Origin: an uncultured Clostridium sp.
Lineage (GTDB): Bacteria > Bacillota > Clostridia > Clostridiales > Clostridiaceae
Assembly (NCBI GenBank): GCA_900548455.1
Contig: URKQ01000004.1
Coordinates: 62,001-126,000, forward strand
Direction: 5' to 3'
DNA: 64,000 bases
This document shows positions 34,900 through 43,681 of the stretch, one piece after another. The stretch's first letter is position 1. Each line of letters begins with the position of its first letter. Under the pieces are notes generated by a model. That model searched no databases, had not been told where the DNA came from, and saw only the letters and a list, made by a program, of their open reading frames with translations. The position numbers and the translations under genes were made by a program.

Positions 34900-35640
34900 A
34901 TGCTCATAGGGAAAAATGTAATAGTAACAGGTGGAAGCAGAGGAATAGGAAGAGCTATAGCCATTGAGTTTGGAAAGCTAGGAGCAAATGTTGTCATAAA
35001 TTATGTAAGCAACGAAAAAGAAGCAGAAGAAGTTGCTAAGGAAGTTGAAGGTTTTGGAGGAAAAGCTCTAATTGTTAAAGGTGATGTGAGTAAAGTTGAA
35101 AATAGTAAGTTTTTAATAGAAGAAACTATTAAAAATTTTGGAAGTATAGATATTTTAGTAAATAATGCAGGTATAACAAGAGATAATTTACTTATTCGAA
35201 TGACAGATGATGAGTTTGAAAAGGTAATAGATGTAAATTTAAAGGGAGTTTATAATACTTGTAAATGTGCTATAAGGCATATGATAAAACAAAGAAAAGG
35301 CAGAATAATTAATATTTCATCAGTTGTAGGAATAATGGGAAATGCAGGTCAAGCTAATTATGCAGCATCAAAAGCAGGAGTTATAGGACTTACTAAATCT
35401 ATTGCAAGGGAAGTTGGCATTAGAGGAATAACGGTAAATGCTATTGCACCAGGATTTATTGTAAGTGATATGACCAATGTTCTTAAGGATGAAGTTAAAA
35501 AAGAAATGTTAAGTAGAATACCCCTTAATAAATTTGGGGAACCAGAAAATATTGCAAAGACAGTAGCATTTTTAGCTTCAAGTGACAGTGAGTATATTAC
35601 AGGTCAAGTAATTAACGTTGATGGTGGAATGCTAATGTAG
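34900..35640 (+). CDS. fabG: 3-oxoacyl-ACP reductase
   Basis: A 246-residue short-chain dehydrogenase. The NADPH-binding TGGSRGIGRAIA (residues 11-22), the NNAGITRD strand, and the catalytic Ser (NISSVVG), Tyr and Lys (YAASKAG) are all intact, as is the C-terminal YITGQVINVDGGM tail typical of FabG. It reduces beta-ketoacyl-ACP to the hydroxyacyl form. AGGAGG precedes the ATG. Confidence 0.95.
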   Translation: MLIGKNVIVTGGSRGIGRAIAIEFGKLGANVVINYVSNEKEAEEVAKEVEGFGGKALIVKGDVSKVENSKFLIEETIKNFGSIDILVNNAGITRDNLLIRMTDDEFEKVIDVNLKGVYNTCKCAIRHMIKQRKGRIINISSVVGIMGNAGQANYAASKAGVIGLTKSIAREVGIRGITVNAIAPGFIVSDMTNVLKDEVKKEMLSRIPLNKFGEPENIAKTVAFLASSDSEYITGQVINVDGGMLM

Positions 35641-35661
35641 CATCAATTGGAGGTATATTAA

Positions 35662-36894
35662 ATGAAGAGAAGAGTTGTAGTAACTGGATTAGGTGCAATT
35701 ACTCCTTTAGGAAAGGATGTTAATTCCTTTTGGGATGGAGTAAAGGCAGGTAAATGTGGAATAGATTTTATAACTCTATTAGATACAAGTAATCATAAGG
35801 TTAAAGTAGCTGGAGAGGTAAAGGATTTTAAAGTTGAAGATTATATGGATAGGCGAGAAGCTAAAAAACATGATAGATATAGTCAATTTGCCATGGTTGC
35901 AGCAGACGAAGCAATGAAGGATTCCGGTATTGATTTAGATGAAATTGATAAGGATAGATTTGGAGTTTTAGTAAGTTCAGGAATTGGTGGACTTGGAACT
36001 ATTGAAAAAGAATATAAAAAAATGATAGAAAAAGATACTATAAAGGTTTCACCTTATTTAATACCTATGATGATTGAAAATATGGCTGGCGGAAATATAG
36101 CTATAAAATATGGAGCTAAAGGGCCTTGCTTGACGGTTGTTACAGCTTGTGCAACAGGTACAAATAGTATTGGAGAAGCTTTTGAAATGATTAAAGCAGA
36201 TAGAGCTGATGTAATTATTACAGGAGGAAGTGAAAGCTCTATGACAGAGGTTGGTATAGCTGGATTTAATGCTTTAACAGCTTTAAGCATCAGTGAAGAT
36301 CCAAAGAAAGCTTCATTACCCTTTGATAAAAATAGAGGTGGCTTTGTACTTGGTGAAGGAGCAGGAGTGTTAATATTAGAAGAATTAAATCATGCTTTAT
36401 CTAGGAAAGCAAAAATATATGGAGAAGTAGTAGGATATGGAACTACATGTGATGCATATCATATGACTCAACCTGACTATGAAGGTCCATCAAAGGCTAT
36501 GGAAATTGCTATAAAGGAAGCTAAAATTACAAGTGAAGAAGTTTCTTATATTAATGCTCACGGAACAGGAACTTTATTTAATGATAAAACAGAGACAAAA
36601 GCAATTAAAAAAGTGTTTGGTAATCATGCTTATAATATTCCTGTAAGTTCAACAAAATCTATGACTGGACATATGCTTGGAGCAGCAGGAGCAGTAGAAG
36701 GAATAGTATGTTTAAAGGCTCTGCAAGAAGGAATTATTCCTCCAACTATAGGATTAGAAAATCCAGATGAGGAATGCGATTTAGATTATGTACCGAATAA
36801 ATTAAGAGAAGGAAATCTGAAATATGCAATGTCTAATTCATTAGGGTTTGGTGGTCATAATGGGACCTTACTTTTTAAGAAGTGGGAGGAATAG
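35662..36894 (+). CDS. fabF: Beta-ketoacyl-ACP synthase II
   Basis: A 410-residue elongating condensing enzyme. The active-site Cys sits in TVVTACATGTNSIGEA (near residue 163), and the two His residues in NAHGTGT and STKSMTGHMLGAAG (near 302 and 339). It elongates malonyl-ACP with acyl-ACP and helps set chain length and unsaturation. GGAGG lies upstream of the ATG. The accB start follows two bases after its stop. Confidence 0.95.
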   Translation: MKRRVVVTGLGAITPLGKDVNSFWDGVKAGKCGIDFITLLDTSNHKVKVAGEVKDFKVEDYMDRREAKKHDRYSQFAMVAADEAMKDSGIDLDEIDKDRFGVLVSSGIGGLGTIEKEYKKMIEKDTIKVSPYLIPMMIENMAGGNIAIKYGAKGPCLTVVTACATGTNSIGEAFEMIKADRADVIITGGSESSMTEVGIAGFNALTALSISEDPKKASLPFDKNRGGFVLGEGAGVLILEELNHALSRKAKIYGEVVGYGTTCDAYHMTQPDYEGPSKAMEIAIKEAKITSEEVSYINAHGTGTLFNDKTETKAIKKVFGNHAYNIPVSSTKSMTGHMLGAAGAVEGIVCLKALQEGIIPPTIGLENPDEECDLDYVPNKLREGNLKYAMSNSLGFGGHNGTLLFKKWEE

Positions 36895-36896
36895 AT

Positions 36897-37388
36897 ATGG
36901 ATTTTGAGTATATTGAAAAATTAATTAAGTTAATAGATAAATCTCAATTAAGAGAATTTGAAATTGATGAAGATGGATTAAGAATATATATGAGTAAAAA
37001 TGAAAATAGATTAGTGGATCTTCCTGAGAAAGTAACTTATAAAGAAAAAACTTCTTGTGAAAAGTTAAGTAATAACAAGGAAGTAATGAATGAAGAAAAA
37101 AATGAATTAGAAGAAATAGAAGTTTCTAAAAAAGAAGTAATGAATGAGGATGTTTATATAGTTAAATCACCAATCGTTGGTACCTTTTACACATCTGCAA
37201 ATGAGGGTGGAGCTCCTTATGTAAAAGTAGGAGATAAAGTAATTGAAGGTAAAGTTCTATGTATTGTTGAAGCAATGAAACTTATGAACGAAATTGAGTG
37301 TGAAGTTGACGGTATGATTTCAGAGGTTTTTGTAAGTAATGGAGACCTTGTTGAATATGGGCAGCCCATTATGGCTATAAAACTTTAA
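36897..37388 (+). CDS. accB: Acetyl-CoA carboxylase biotin carboxyl carrier protein
   Basis: A 163-residue protein with a helical N-terminus, an acidic Lys/Glu-rich linker (about 55-85) and a C-terminal biotinyl domain. The biotin acceptor Lys is in [11 protein letters not shown] (near residue 129). GGGAGG lies in the end of fabF, six bases upstream of ATG 36897; the longer frame from 36882 overlaps fabF and includes the ribosome site itself. It carries carboxybiotin between AccC and AccA/AccD. Confidence 0.94.
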   Translation: MDFEYIEKLIKLIDKSQLREFEIDEDGLRIYMSKNENRLVDLPEKVTYKEKTSCEKLSNNKEVMNEEKNELEEIEVSKKEVMNEDVYIVKSPIVGTFYTSANEGGAPYVKVGDKVIEGKVLCIVEAMKLMNEIECEVDGMISEVFVSNGDLVEYGQPIMAIKL

Positions 37389-37398
37389 GGAGGAACTG

Positions 37399-37842
37399 AT
37401 GATGAGTGAAGCTATTTCATTAAATATAAAGGAAATTCAAGATATAATTCCCCATAGATATCCTTTTCTATTTGTAGATAAGATTGAAGCTTTGGAACCA
37501 ATGAAAAGTGCTGTGGGATATAAAAATATAACAATGAACGAAAGTTTCTTTCAAGGACATTTTCCTAAGGAACCAGTTTTACCAGGAGTGATAATGATTG
37601 AAGCTCTAGCACAGGTAGGTGCAATTGCAATGCTATATGATGAAAAGTATCGAGGTAAACTAGCATACTTTGGTGGAATAAAGAATGCCAAGTTTAAAAG
37701 GAAGGTAGTTCCGGGAGATACTTTAAAGTTAGAGGTAGAGATTATAAAGGTAAAAGGTCCTATGGGAATAGGTAAGGCTGTAGCAACGGTAGATGGAAAT
37801 ATAGCTTGTGAATGTGAATTAACTTTTGCTATTGATATGTAG
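37399..37842 (+). CDS. fabZ: 3-hydroxyacyl-ACP dehydratase
   Basis: A 147-residue hot-dog-fold dehydratase. The catalytic motif [20 protein letters not shown] (His near residue 53, Glu near 67) is complete. It removes water from beta-hydroxyacyl-ACP in every cycle. Two adjacent ATGs (37399 and 37402) share an AGGAGG ribosome site, and either may be used. Its place between accB and accC is the common clostridial operon order. Confidence 0.95.
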   Translation: MMSEAISLNIKEIQDIIPHRYPFLFVDKIEALEPMKSAVGYKNITMNESFFQGHFPKEPVLPGVIMIEALAQVGAIAMLYDEKYRGKLAYFGGIKNAKFKRKVVPGDTLKLEVEIIKVKGPMGIGKAVATVDGNIACECELTFAIDM

Positions 37843-37859
37843 AAAAGGTGGGTTTATAT

Positions 37860-39215
37860 ATGTTCAAAAAGATATTAATTGCCAATAGAGGAGAAATTGC
37901 AGTTAGAATAATTAGGGCTTGTAGAGAAATGGGAATACAAACAGTAGCTATATATGCAAAGGGAGATGAAAGCTGTCTCCATGTTCAACTAGCAGATGAA
38001 AGTATTTGCGTAGGCCCTAAGGATATAAGAGAAAGTTATCTTAATGAAAATAATATTTTAAGTGCTACTATTTTAACAGGATGTGAAGCAATACATCCAG
38101 GCTTTGGTTTTTTATCTGAAAATAGTATATTTGTGCAGATGTGTGAAGATTGTAATGTTAAATTTATTGGACCTACAGCTGAGAGCATGAGAAGAATGGA
38201 AAATAAATCTGTAGCAAAGAAGCTTATGGAAGCGGCAGGAGTTCCCATAGTTCCAGGATCTTGCGGAATAGTAGGAGAAGAAGAAGTTTTAAAGGTAGCT
38301 AAGGAGATTGGATATCCAGTGATGATTAAAGCTGCCAACGGTGGTGGAGGAAAAGGAATTCGAATAGTTTATGATGAAAAGGACTTAATGGATAATTATA
38401 GGGCAGCTAAGAAAGAAGCTATGAATTGCTTTAAAAATGATGATATATATTTAGAGAAATTTGTAGAAAACCCAAGACATATTGAGGTGCAAATAATGGC
38501 TGATGAATATGGAAATACTGTATACTTAGGGGAAAGAGAATGTTCTGTGCAAAGAAAGAATCAAAAAATATTAGAAGAAGCTCCATCTTCATTTATTAGT
38601 AATGAAATGAGAAAATTAATGGGTGAAGCCGCAGTTGAAGCAGCAAAATCCGTAAATTATGTTGGGGCAGGAACTATAGAATTTTTAGTTGATAAGAATC
38701 ATAATTTTTATTTTATGGAAATGAATACTAGAATTCAAGTAGAACATCCAGTGACTGAAATGATTACAGGAATAGATCTTATAAAAGAGCAAATAAGGGT
38801 AGCTAGAGGTAGAGAGTTAAGTTTTAATCAAGAGAATATAAAGTTACAAGGTCATGCCATAGAGTGTAGAATTAATGCAGAAAATCCCTATAAAAACTTC
38901 ATGCCTTCAATAGGTAAAATAAAAGAGCTTTATGTTCCTGGAGGAAATGGGATTAGACTAGATTCTGCAATATATTGTGAATATGAAATTCCATATAATT
39001 ACGATTCCATGTTAGGAAAACTAATAGTACATGGGAAAGATAGAGAAGAAGCAATAAATAAGATGAAAAGAGCACTAGGTGAATTTATCATTGACGGTGT
39101 AGATACTAATATAGATTTTCATATGAAAATATTAAGCAATAATAAGTTTATTAAAGGAAATTATGATACTGGATTTATAAAAGATAATTTTGAAGATTTA
39201 ATTAAAATAAATTAA
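37860..39215 (+). CDS. accC: Acetyl-CoA carboxylase biotin carboxylase subunit
   Basis: A 451-residue ATP-grasp enzyme that carboxylates biotin on AccB. The N-terminal KKILIANRGEIAVRIIRACRE, the ATP-binding loop KAANGGGGKGIR (near residue 160), YLEKFVENPRHIEVQI and FYFMEMNTRIQVEHPVTE are all present. ATG 37860 is preferred to the upstream GTG (37848), since AAAGGTGG sits between. A 59-base gap separates it from accD. Confidence 0.94.
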   Translation: MFKKILIANRGEIAVRIIRACREMGIQTVAIYAKGDESCLHVQLADESICVGPKDIRESYLNENNILSATILTGCEAIHPGFGFLSENSIFVQMCEDCNVKFIGPTAESMRRMENKSVAKKLMEAAGVPIVPGSCGIVGEEEVLKVAKEIGYPVMIKAANGGGGKGIRIVYDEKDLMDNYRAAKKEAMNCFKNDDIYLEKFVENPRHIEVQIMADEYGNTVYLGERECSVQRKNQKILEEAPSSFISNEMRKLMGEAAVEAAKSVNYVGAGTIEFLVDKNHNFYFMEMNTRIQVEHPVTEMITGIDLIKEQIRVARGRELSFNQENIKLQGHAIECRINAENPYKNFMPSIGKIKELYVPGGNGIRLDSAIYCEYEIPYNYDSMLGKLIVHGKDREEAINKMKRALGEFIIDGVDTNIDFHMKILSNNKFIKGNYDTGFIKDNFEDLIKIN

Positions 39216-39274
39216 ACACTTTAATGTGTTATATATATATTGCCTTTATAAGGGTAAAAAGTAGGTGATTAATA

Positions 39275-40135
39275 ATGGATTTAAGGTCATTATTTAAAAA
39301 GAATACTTATATAGAGGTTAAACCAAATCCTGAGGATAGAAAATTTAAACCACATATTCCAGATGGAATGTGGGTTAGATGTAATAATTGTGGCAAAACC
39401 ATATATAGGGAGGAAGTACAGTCCAATTTAAAAGTTTGTTATAGTTGCGGAGAATATTTTAGAGTTGGAGCTTGGGAGAGGATAGAACAAATTGCTGATG
39501 AAGGTAGTTTTGTGGAACTTTTTGAGGGAATTAATTCAGATAATCCCTTAGATTTTCCTAATTATGATAAAAAACTGAAAGAAGCAAAAATAAAAAGTAA
39601 ACTAAAAGAAGCTGTTGTTTCAGGAGAGTGTACTATAGATGGAAATAAAACTGTACTTTGTGTAATGTCAAGTGATTTTATGATGGGAAGTATGGGGAGT
39701 GTAGTTGGAGAAAAAATTACTAGTTCTGTAGAACATGCAACTAAAAATAGACTTCCTATAATTATATTTTCTTGTTCTGGTGGAGCTAGAATGCAAGAAG
39801 GAATATTTTCACTAATGCAGATGGCAAAAACTTCAGCGGCTTTAGCAAGACATGATGAAAGCGGATTACTCTATATATCTGTGTTAACAGATCCAACTAC
39901 AGGTGGAGTAACAGCCAGTTTTGCAATGCTTGGTGATATAATTTTAGCAGAACCTAATGCAGTTATTGGGTTTGCAGGCAGAAGAGTTATAGAGCAAACT
40001 ATTAAAGAAGATCTTCCAAAGGAATTTCAAAAATCTGAATTCCTGCAGCAATGTGGATTTATAGATAAAATTGTTCCAAGAAAAGATATGAAAAAAACCC
40101 TTAGTACAATTTTAATGTACCATAGTGAAATATAA
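39275..40135 (+). CDS. accD: Acetyl-CoA carboxylase carboxyltransferase beta subunit
   Basis: A 286-residue carboxyltransferase subunit. An N-terminal zinc ribbon (CNNC near residue 36 and CYSC about 15 residues later) precedes the crotonase-like core (FMGMSMGSVVGEKI-type region, SGGARMQEGIFSLMQMAKT, GGVTASFAMLGD). With AccA it transfers CO2 from biotin to acetyl-CoA. The stop codon TAA lies inside the 8-bp target duplication (40131-40138) of a transposable element inserted immediately after the gene. Confidence 0.94.
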   Translation: MDLRSLFKKNTYIEVKPNPEDRKFKPHIPDGMWVRCNNCGKTIYREEVQSNLKVCYSCGEYFRVGAWERIEQIADEGSFVELFEGINSDNPLDFPNYDKKLKEAKIKSKLKEAVVSGECTIDGNKTVLCVMSSDFMMGSMGSVVGEKITSSVEHATKNRLPIIIFSCSGGARMQEGIFSLMQMAKTSAALARHDESGLLYISVLTDPTTGGVTASFAMLGDIILAEPNAVIGFAGRRVIEQTIKEDLPKEFQKSEFLQQCGFIDKIVPRKDMKKTLSTILMYHSEI

Positions 40136-40350
40136 GATGGCTCTGTATGCATTTACAGTGATGCACACATGCCTGTTAAGCTTTTTCAAAAGGAACCTTA
40201 TGGTTCCCTTTGAGTATCTCTCCTTAACCAGGAGGGAACAGAGTCCCCTTCCAACCCCCGTTAGAAAAAGCCGTGCACACGCTGATTAAATTATTGTCTA
40301 GCATAACTTGTACATTTTATCACTGTATTTTACTACAGAGCCTATAAGAT
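40131..40350 (+). mobile_element. 204-bp MITE with terminal inverted repeats and 8-bp target duplication
   Basis: The element spans 40139-40342, begins GGCTCTGTA and ends TACAGAGCC (perfect 9-bp inverted ends). It is flanked by TATAAGAT on both sides (40131-40138 and 40343-40350), an exact 8-bp target duplication. It has no transposase gene. An internal hairpin GGAACC...GGTTCC lies near 40193-40208. The end sequence and 8-bp duplication fit ISL3-type transposition in trans, by inference. It separates accD from accA, which would otherwise be about 20 bases apart. Related fragments are at 23056 and 31114. Confidence 0.85.
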
Positions 40351-40364
40351 TGTGGAGGAAGAAA

Positions 40365-41162
40365 ATGAGTACTAGTTGGAAAAAAGTGACCATTGCAAGA
40401 GATTTAAAAAGACCTAAAGCTTTATCCTATATAGATAGTTTGTTTGATGGATTTATGGAATTTAAAGGCGATAGATTATGTGGAGAAGATAGTGCCATAG
40501 TTGGGGGCATTGCAAAATTTAAAGGACGAAGTGTAACTGTCATAGGAATTCAAAAGGGCAGTACTATTAATGAAAATATAAAAAGAAATTTTGGTATGCC
40601 AAAGCCAGAGGGATATAGAAAAGCTTTAAGACTTATGAAGCAAGCTGAAAAGTTTAAAAGGCCTGTTATAATTTTTGTAGATACCCCAGGGGCTTTCTGT
40701 GGAGTTGAATCAGAGGAAAGAGGAATAGGTGAGGCCATTGCAAAAAATTTAATGGAGATGGCAAAACTTAAAACACCTATTATATCTATATTTATTGGTG
40801 AAGGTGGTAGTGGTGGAGCTTTAGCACTAGCAGTGGCGGATGAAATTTGGATGCTAGAGAATTCAATTTTTTCTATTCTATCCCCTGAGGGCATGGCATC
40901 TATTCTATATAAAGATGCATCAAAGGCGAAGGATATTGCAGATCAAATGAAAATAACATCATCAGATTTATATAAATTTAATATTGTAGATAGAGTAATT
41001 AAGGAACCTGAAGATGGTGCTGAAGCAGATTTTCAGAGGGTTATAGAAAGTTTAACTATAAATTTAAAGGATGCACTATGTAGAATGGACTTAGAACCAA
41101 TTGATTATTTGTTAGAAAAAAGATATTCTAAATTTAGAAAAATAGGAAGTTATAACAGTTAA
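40365..41162 (+). CDS. accA: Acetyl-CoA carboxylase carboxyltransferase alpha subunit
   Basis: A 265-residue partner of AccD. MSTSWKKVTIARDLKRPKA starts the protein, with SIFIGEGGSGGALALAVADEIWML forming the oxyanion-hole core and EGMASILYKDASKA downstream. ATG 40365 has GGAGG seven bases upstream. A longer frame from 40308 would add 19 residues encoded partly by the MITE end and is rejected. It is the last gene of the operon, ending at a hairpin derived from a structured repeat. Confidence 0.94.
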   Translation: MSTSWKKVTIARDLKRPKALSYIDSLFDGFMEFKGDRLCGEDSAIVGGIAKFKGRSVTVIGIQKGSTINENIKRNFGMPKPEGYRKALRLMKQAEKFKRPVIIFVDTPGAFCGVESEERGIGEAIAKNLMEMAKLKTPIISIFIGEGGSGGALALAVADEIWMLENSIFSILSPEGMASILYKDASKAKDIADQMKITSSDLYKFNIVDRVIKEPEDGAEADFQRVIESLTINLKDALCRMDLEPIDYLLEKRYSKFRKIGSYNS

Positions 41163-41175
41163 ATACTAAAAGAAG

Positions 41176-41248
41176 TAACTTTGCTATTATTATATATGCA
41201 CATTGGCTTTCGGGCTGTCGGACTAATAATTAGTGCGGCAGCCTTTTT
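41176..41248 (+). terminator. Operon terminator built on a structured-repeat copy
   Basis: Bases 41176-41202 match the left arm of the structured repeat (TAACTTTGCTATTAT...ATGCAC), and the following CGGGCTGTCGGAC matches its CGGGCTGCGGAAC segment. Here it continues into a stem of GGCTGTCG (41213-41220) with CGGCAGCC (41236-41243), plus ACTAAT/ATTAGT inside, followed by T5: a good intrinsic terminator for the fatty-acid operon. Confidence 0.75.
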
Positions 41249-41281
41249 AACTGATTAAAAATTAAATTTCTGTGTACTTGC

Positions 41282-41332
41282 TTGTAATGTGACAACTTGT
41301 CATATATACTATAAAAATGTGACAAGTTGTCA
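41282..41332 (+). promoter_or_regulatory. Promoter with twin 13-bp palindromic operators
   Basis: TTGTAA (41282-41287), a 17-bp spacer and TATACT (41305-41310) form the promoter. TGACAACTTGTCA (41290-41302) lies within the spacer, and TGACAAGTTGTCA (41320-41332) lies just after the predicted start, 30 bp centre to centre. The arrangement is typical of TetR/AcrR-type repression, and a TetR gene is encoded in the same operon. Confidence 0.75.
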
Positions 41333-41359
41333 TAAAACTTAGGATAAAAGGGTGATAGT

Positions 41360-43660
41360 ATGCTGGAATTAAGAGATATTAAGAAAATCTATAAAATTGG
41401 TGAAATTGAAACTCATGCTTTAAGGGGAGTATCAGTGTCCTTTAGAGAAAAAGAATTTGTGGCTATCCTTGGAACTAGTGGTTCAGGTAAAACCACAACA
41501 CTAAATATTATTGGTGGACTGGATAATTACACTAGTGGAGATTTAATTTTAAATGGAAAGTCTACAAAGAATTTTACAGAGAAAGATTGGAATAGCTATA
41601 GGAATAACTCTATTGGTTTTATATTTCAAAGCTATAACTTAATTTCTCACTTAAGCATAGTTGAAAATGTTGAATTGGGAATGACCTTAAGTGGAGTATC
41701 AGCAAGAGAAAAACACGAGAAAGCTCTTGAAGCTTTAAGAAAAGTTGGTCTTGAAGAGCATCTTCATAAAAAACCTAATCAGTTATCTGGTGGTCAAATG
41801 CAAAGAGTTGCTATTGCTAGAGCCCTTGCTAATGATCCAGATATAATTCTAGCAGATGAACCTACAGGAGCTTTAGATACAGAAACTTCCGTAGATATAA
41901 TGAACTTAATTAAGGAAGTTGCTAAGGACAAGCTTGTTGTTATGGTTACGCATAATCCTGACCTTGCTAGTGAATATGCTGATAGAATAGTTGAGTTTAA
42001 AGATGGAAATATAATGAAGGATACAAATCCTTATGATAATAGTAAATGTGATAATAGTGGATTTAATTTAAAGAAGACTAGTATGAGTTTTTTAACAGCT
42101 TTAAAGTTATCTTTTACTAATATTAAAACTAAAAAGGCAAGAACTGCTTTAACTGCATTTGCTTCAAGTATTGGGATAATAGGTATAGCTACTATTATGT
42201 CTTTAAGTTCTGGTTTTCAAGAGCAAATCACAAAATTTCAAAGTGATAGCTTTTCTTCTTTCCCGGTTATGATAACTGAGGAAACTTCAGAAATTGATAT
42301 AGATAAGATGCAAGATAGGCAAAAGGAATTGATGGGAGTTAAAACTAGTGAAGATAGTTATCCAAATGCGGATGAAATTTACTCTTATAATTCAGAAGAA
42401 TTCATGGTGACTCATAAAAACGATATAACAGAAGAATATGTAAATTACATAGAAAATATAAATCCAGAGTATATACAAAGTGTTGGTTATACAAGACTTG
42501 TGGCACTTAACCTAATAATGAAGCAAGGGGACACTGTTAAACCTATAAATACTGAGGATATAAAGTTTAGTGCATATCCAACAACTTTAGGAGACAATAA
42601 AAAAGGATATTTGGAAACAAATTATGACCTTTTATCAGGAGCTTATCCATCTGACAAAACTGATTTAGTAGTTGTTGTTGACGATAAAAATAGAATAGAA
42701 GATAAAGCGCTTAAGGCTTTAGGTTTTGAGAAGGATACAATTAGTTTTGAGGATATAGTTGGACTGGAACTTAAGGAAGTATTTAATAATGATTTTTATG
42801 TTAATACTAACATGGGAATTTATACAATGAATACAAATTATGATGAGATGTATAACGGTTCAAACAATATGGATTTGAAGATTGTTGGGATTGTAAGACC
42901 TAAGGAAGATGCAGGACTTGCTATGCTAAATCCTGGCATCGCATACTCAGATGAGTTATCACAAGTAATAATTGATAATTCCATGGAATCTGATATCGTT
43001 AAAGCTCAAAGAGAATCAAGTCACAATATATTATCCTATGAAACAATGGATGAACAAACTAAAGAAAATATTATTTCATATTTAGGAGGAAATTCATCAC
43101 CTTATATGATAAGCATTTTCCCAACTGACTTTGATAATAAAGATGTTATTATAGATTACTTAGATGACTATAATGAAGGAAAATCAAAGGACGAGCAAAT
43201 TGTTTATACTGATTTAGCTGATCAAATCATGAGTATGACTGATGGGATTATGTCTGGAATTACGCTTGTACTTATAGCATTTGCAGGAATTTCATTAGTT
43301 GTGTCACTAATAATGATAGGGATAATTACTTATACTTCTGTGCTAGAAAGAACGAAGGAAATAGGTATATTAAAGGCCTTAGGGGCAAGCAAAAGAGATA
43401 TTACTAGGGTGTTTGATGCGGAAACATGCATATTGGGAGTATTTTCTGGAGTTTTAGGTATTACGATTGCGTATATGCTAACCTTCCCTATTAATGCTAT
43501 TATTTTAAAAATGACTGATTTACAAGGAGTAGCTAAACTACCTATACTATATGCAGTTTTATTAGTTATAATTAGTACAGTGCTTACTATGGTTGGAGGA
43601 CATATTCCAGCAAAGATGGCTTCAAAGAAAGATGCAGTTGAAGCTTTAAGAAGTGAATAA
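41360..43660 (+). CDS. ABC transporter, fused ATP-binding and FtsX-type permease
   Basis: A 766-residue MacB-like fusion. The ATPase (about 1-225) has GTSGSGKTT, LSGGQMQR and ILADEPTGAL. One membrane helix follows near 265-285, then a large extracellular domain (about 290-620), then three C-terminal helices (near 630-660, 685-710, 730-755) carrying the FtsX motif ERTKEIGILKALGAS. Such proteins drive extrusion or mechanotransmission of antibiotics, peptides or lipids rather than pumping through a channel. It is the first gene of an operon with a TetR regulator. GGGTGATAGT precedes the ATG. Confidence 0.87.
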   Translation: MLELRDIKKIYKIGEIETHALRGVSVSFREKEFVAILGTSGSGKTTTLNIIGGLDNYTSGDLILNGKSTKNFTEKDWNSYRNNSIGFIFQSYNLISHLSIVENVELGMTLSGVSAREKHEKALEALRKVGLEEHLHKKPNQLSGGQMQRVAIARALANDPDIILADEPTGALDTETSVDIMNLIKEVAKDKLVVMVTHNPDLASEYADRIVEFKDGNIMKDTNPYDNSKCDNSGFNLKKTSMSFLTALKLSFTNIKTKKARTALTAFASSIGIIGIATIMSLSSGFQEQITKFQSDSFSSFPVMITEETSEIDIDKMQDRQKELMGVKTSEDSYPNADEIYSYNSEEFMVTHKNDITEEYVNYIENINPEYIQSVGYTRLVALNLIMKQGDTVKPINTEDIKFSAYPTTLGDNKKGYLETNYDLLSGAYPSDKTDLVVVVDDKNRIEDKALKALGFEKDTISFEDIVGLELKEVFNNDFYVNTNMGIYTMNTNYDEMYNGSNNMDLKIVGIVRPKEDAGLAMLNPGIAYSDELSQVIIDNSMESDIVKAQRESSHNILSYETMDEQTKENIISYLGGNSSPYMISIFPTDFDNKDVIIDYLDDYNEGKSKDEQIVYTDLADQIMSMTDGIMSGITLVLIAFAGISLVVSLIMIGIITYTSVLERTKEIGILKALGASKRDITRVFDAETCILGVFSGVLGITIAYMLTFPINAIILKMTDLQGVAKLPILYAVLLVIISTVLTMVGGHIPAKMASKKDAVEALRSE

Positions 43661-43681
43661 CAATAGATAGGGGGAATAATT

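Noticed and set aside
40308..40336. Outward promoter at the right end of the MITE (TTGTAC-17-TACTAC)
   Set aside because: The -10 matches consensus at only three of six positions; too weak to claim.
40308..40364. Upstream extension of accA by 19 residues
   Set aside because: The extra codons come mainly from the MITE end and do not match AccA; GGAGG is placed for ATG 40365.
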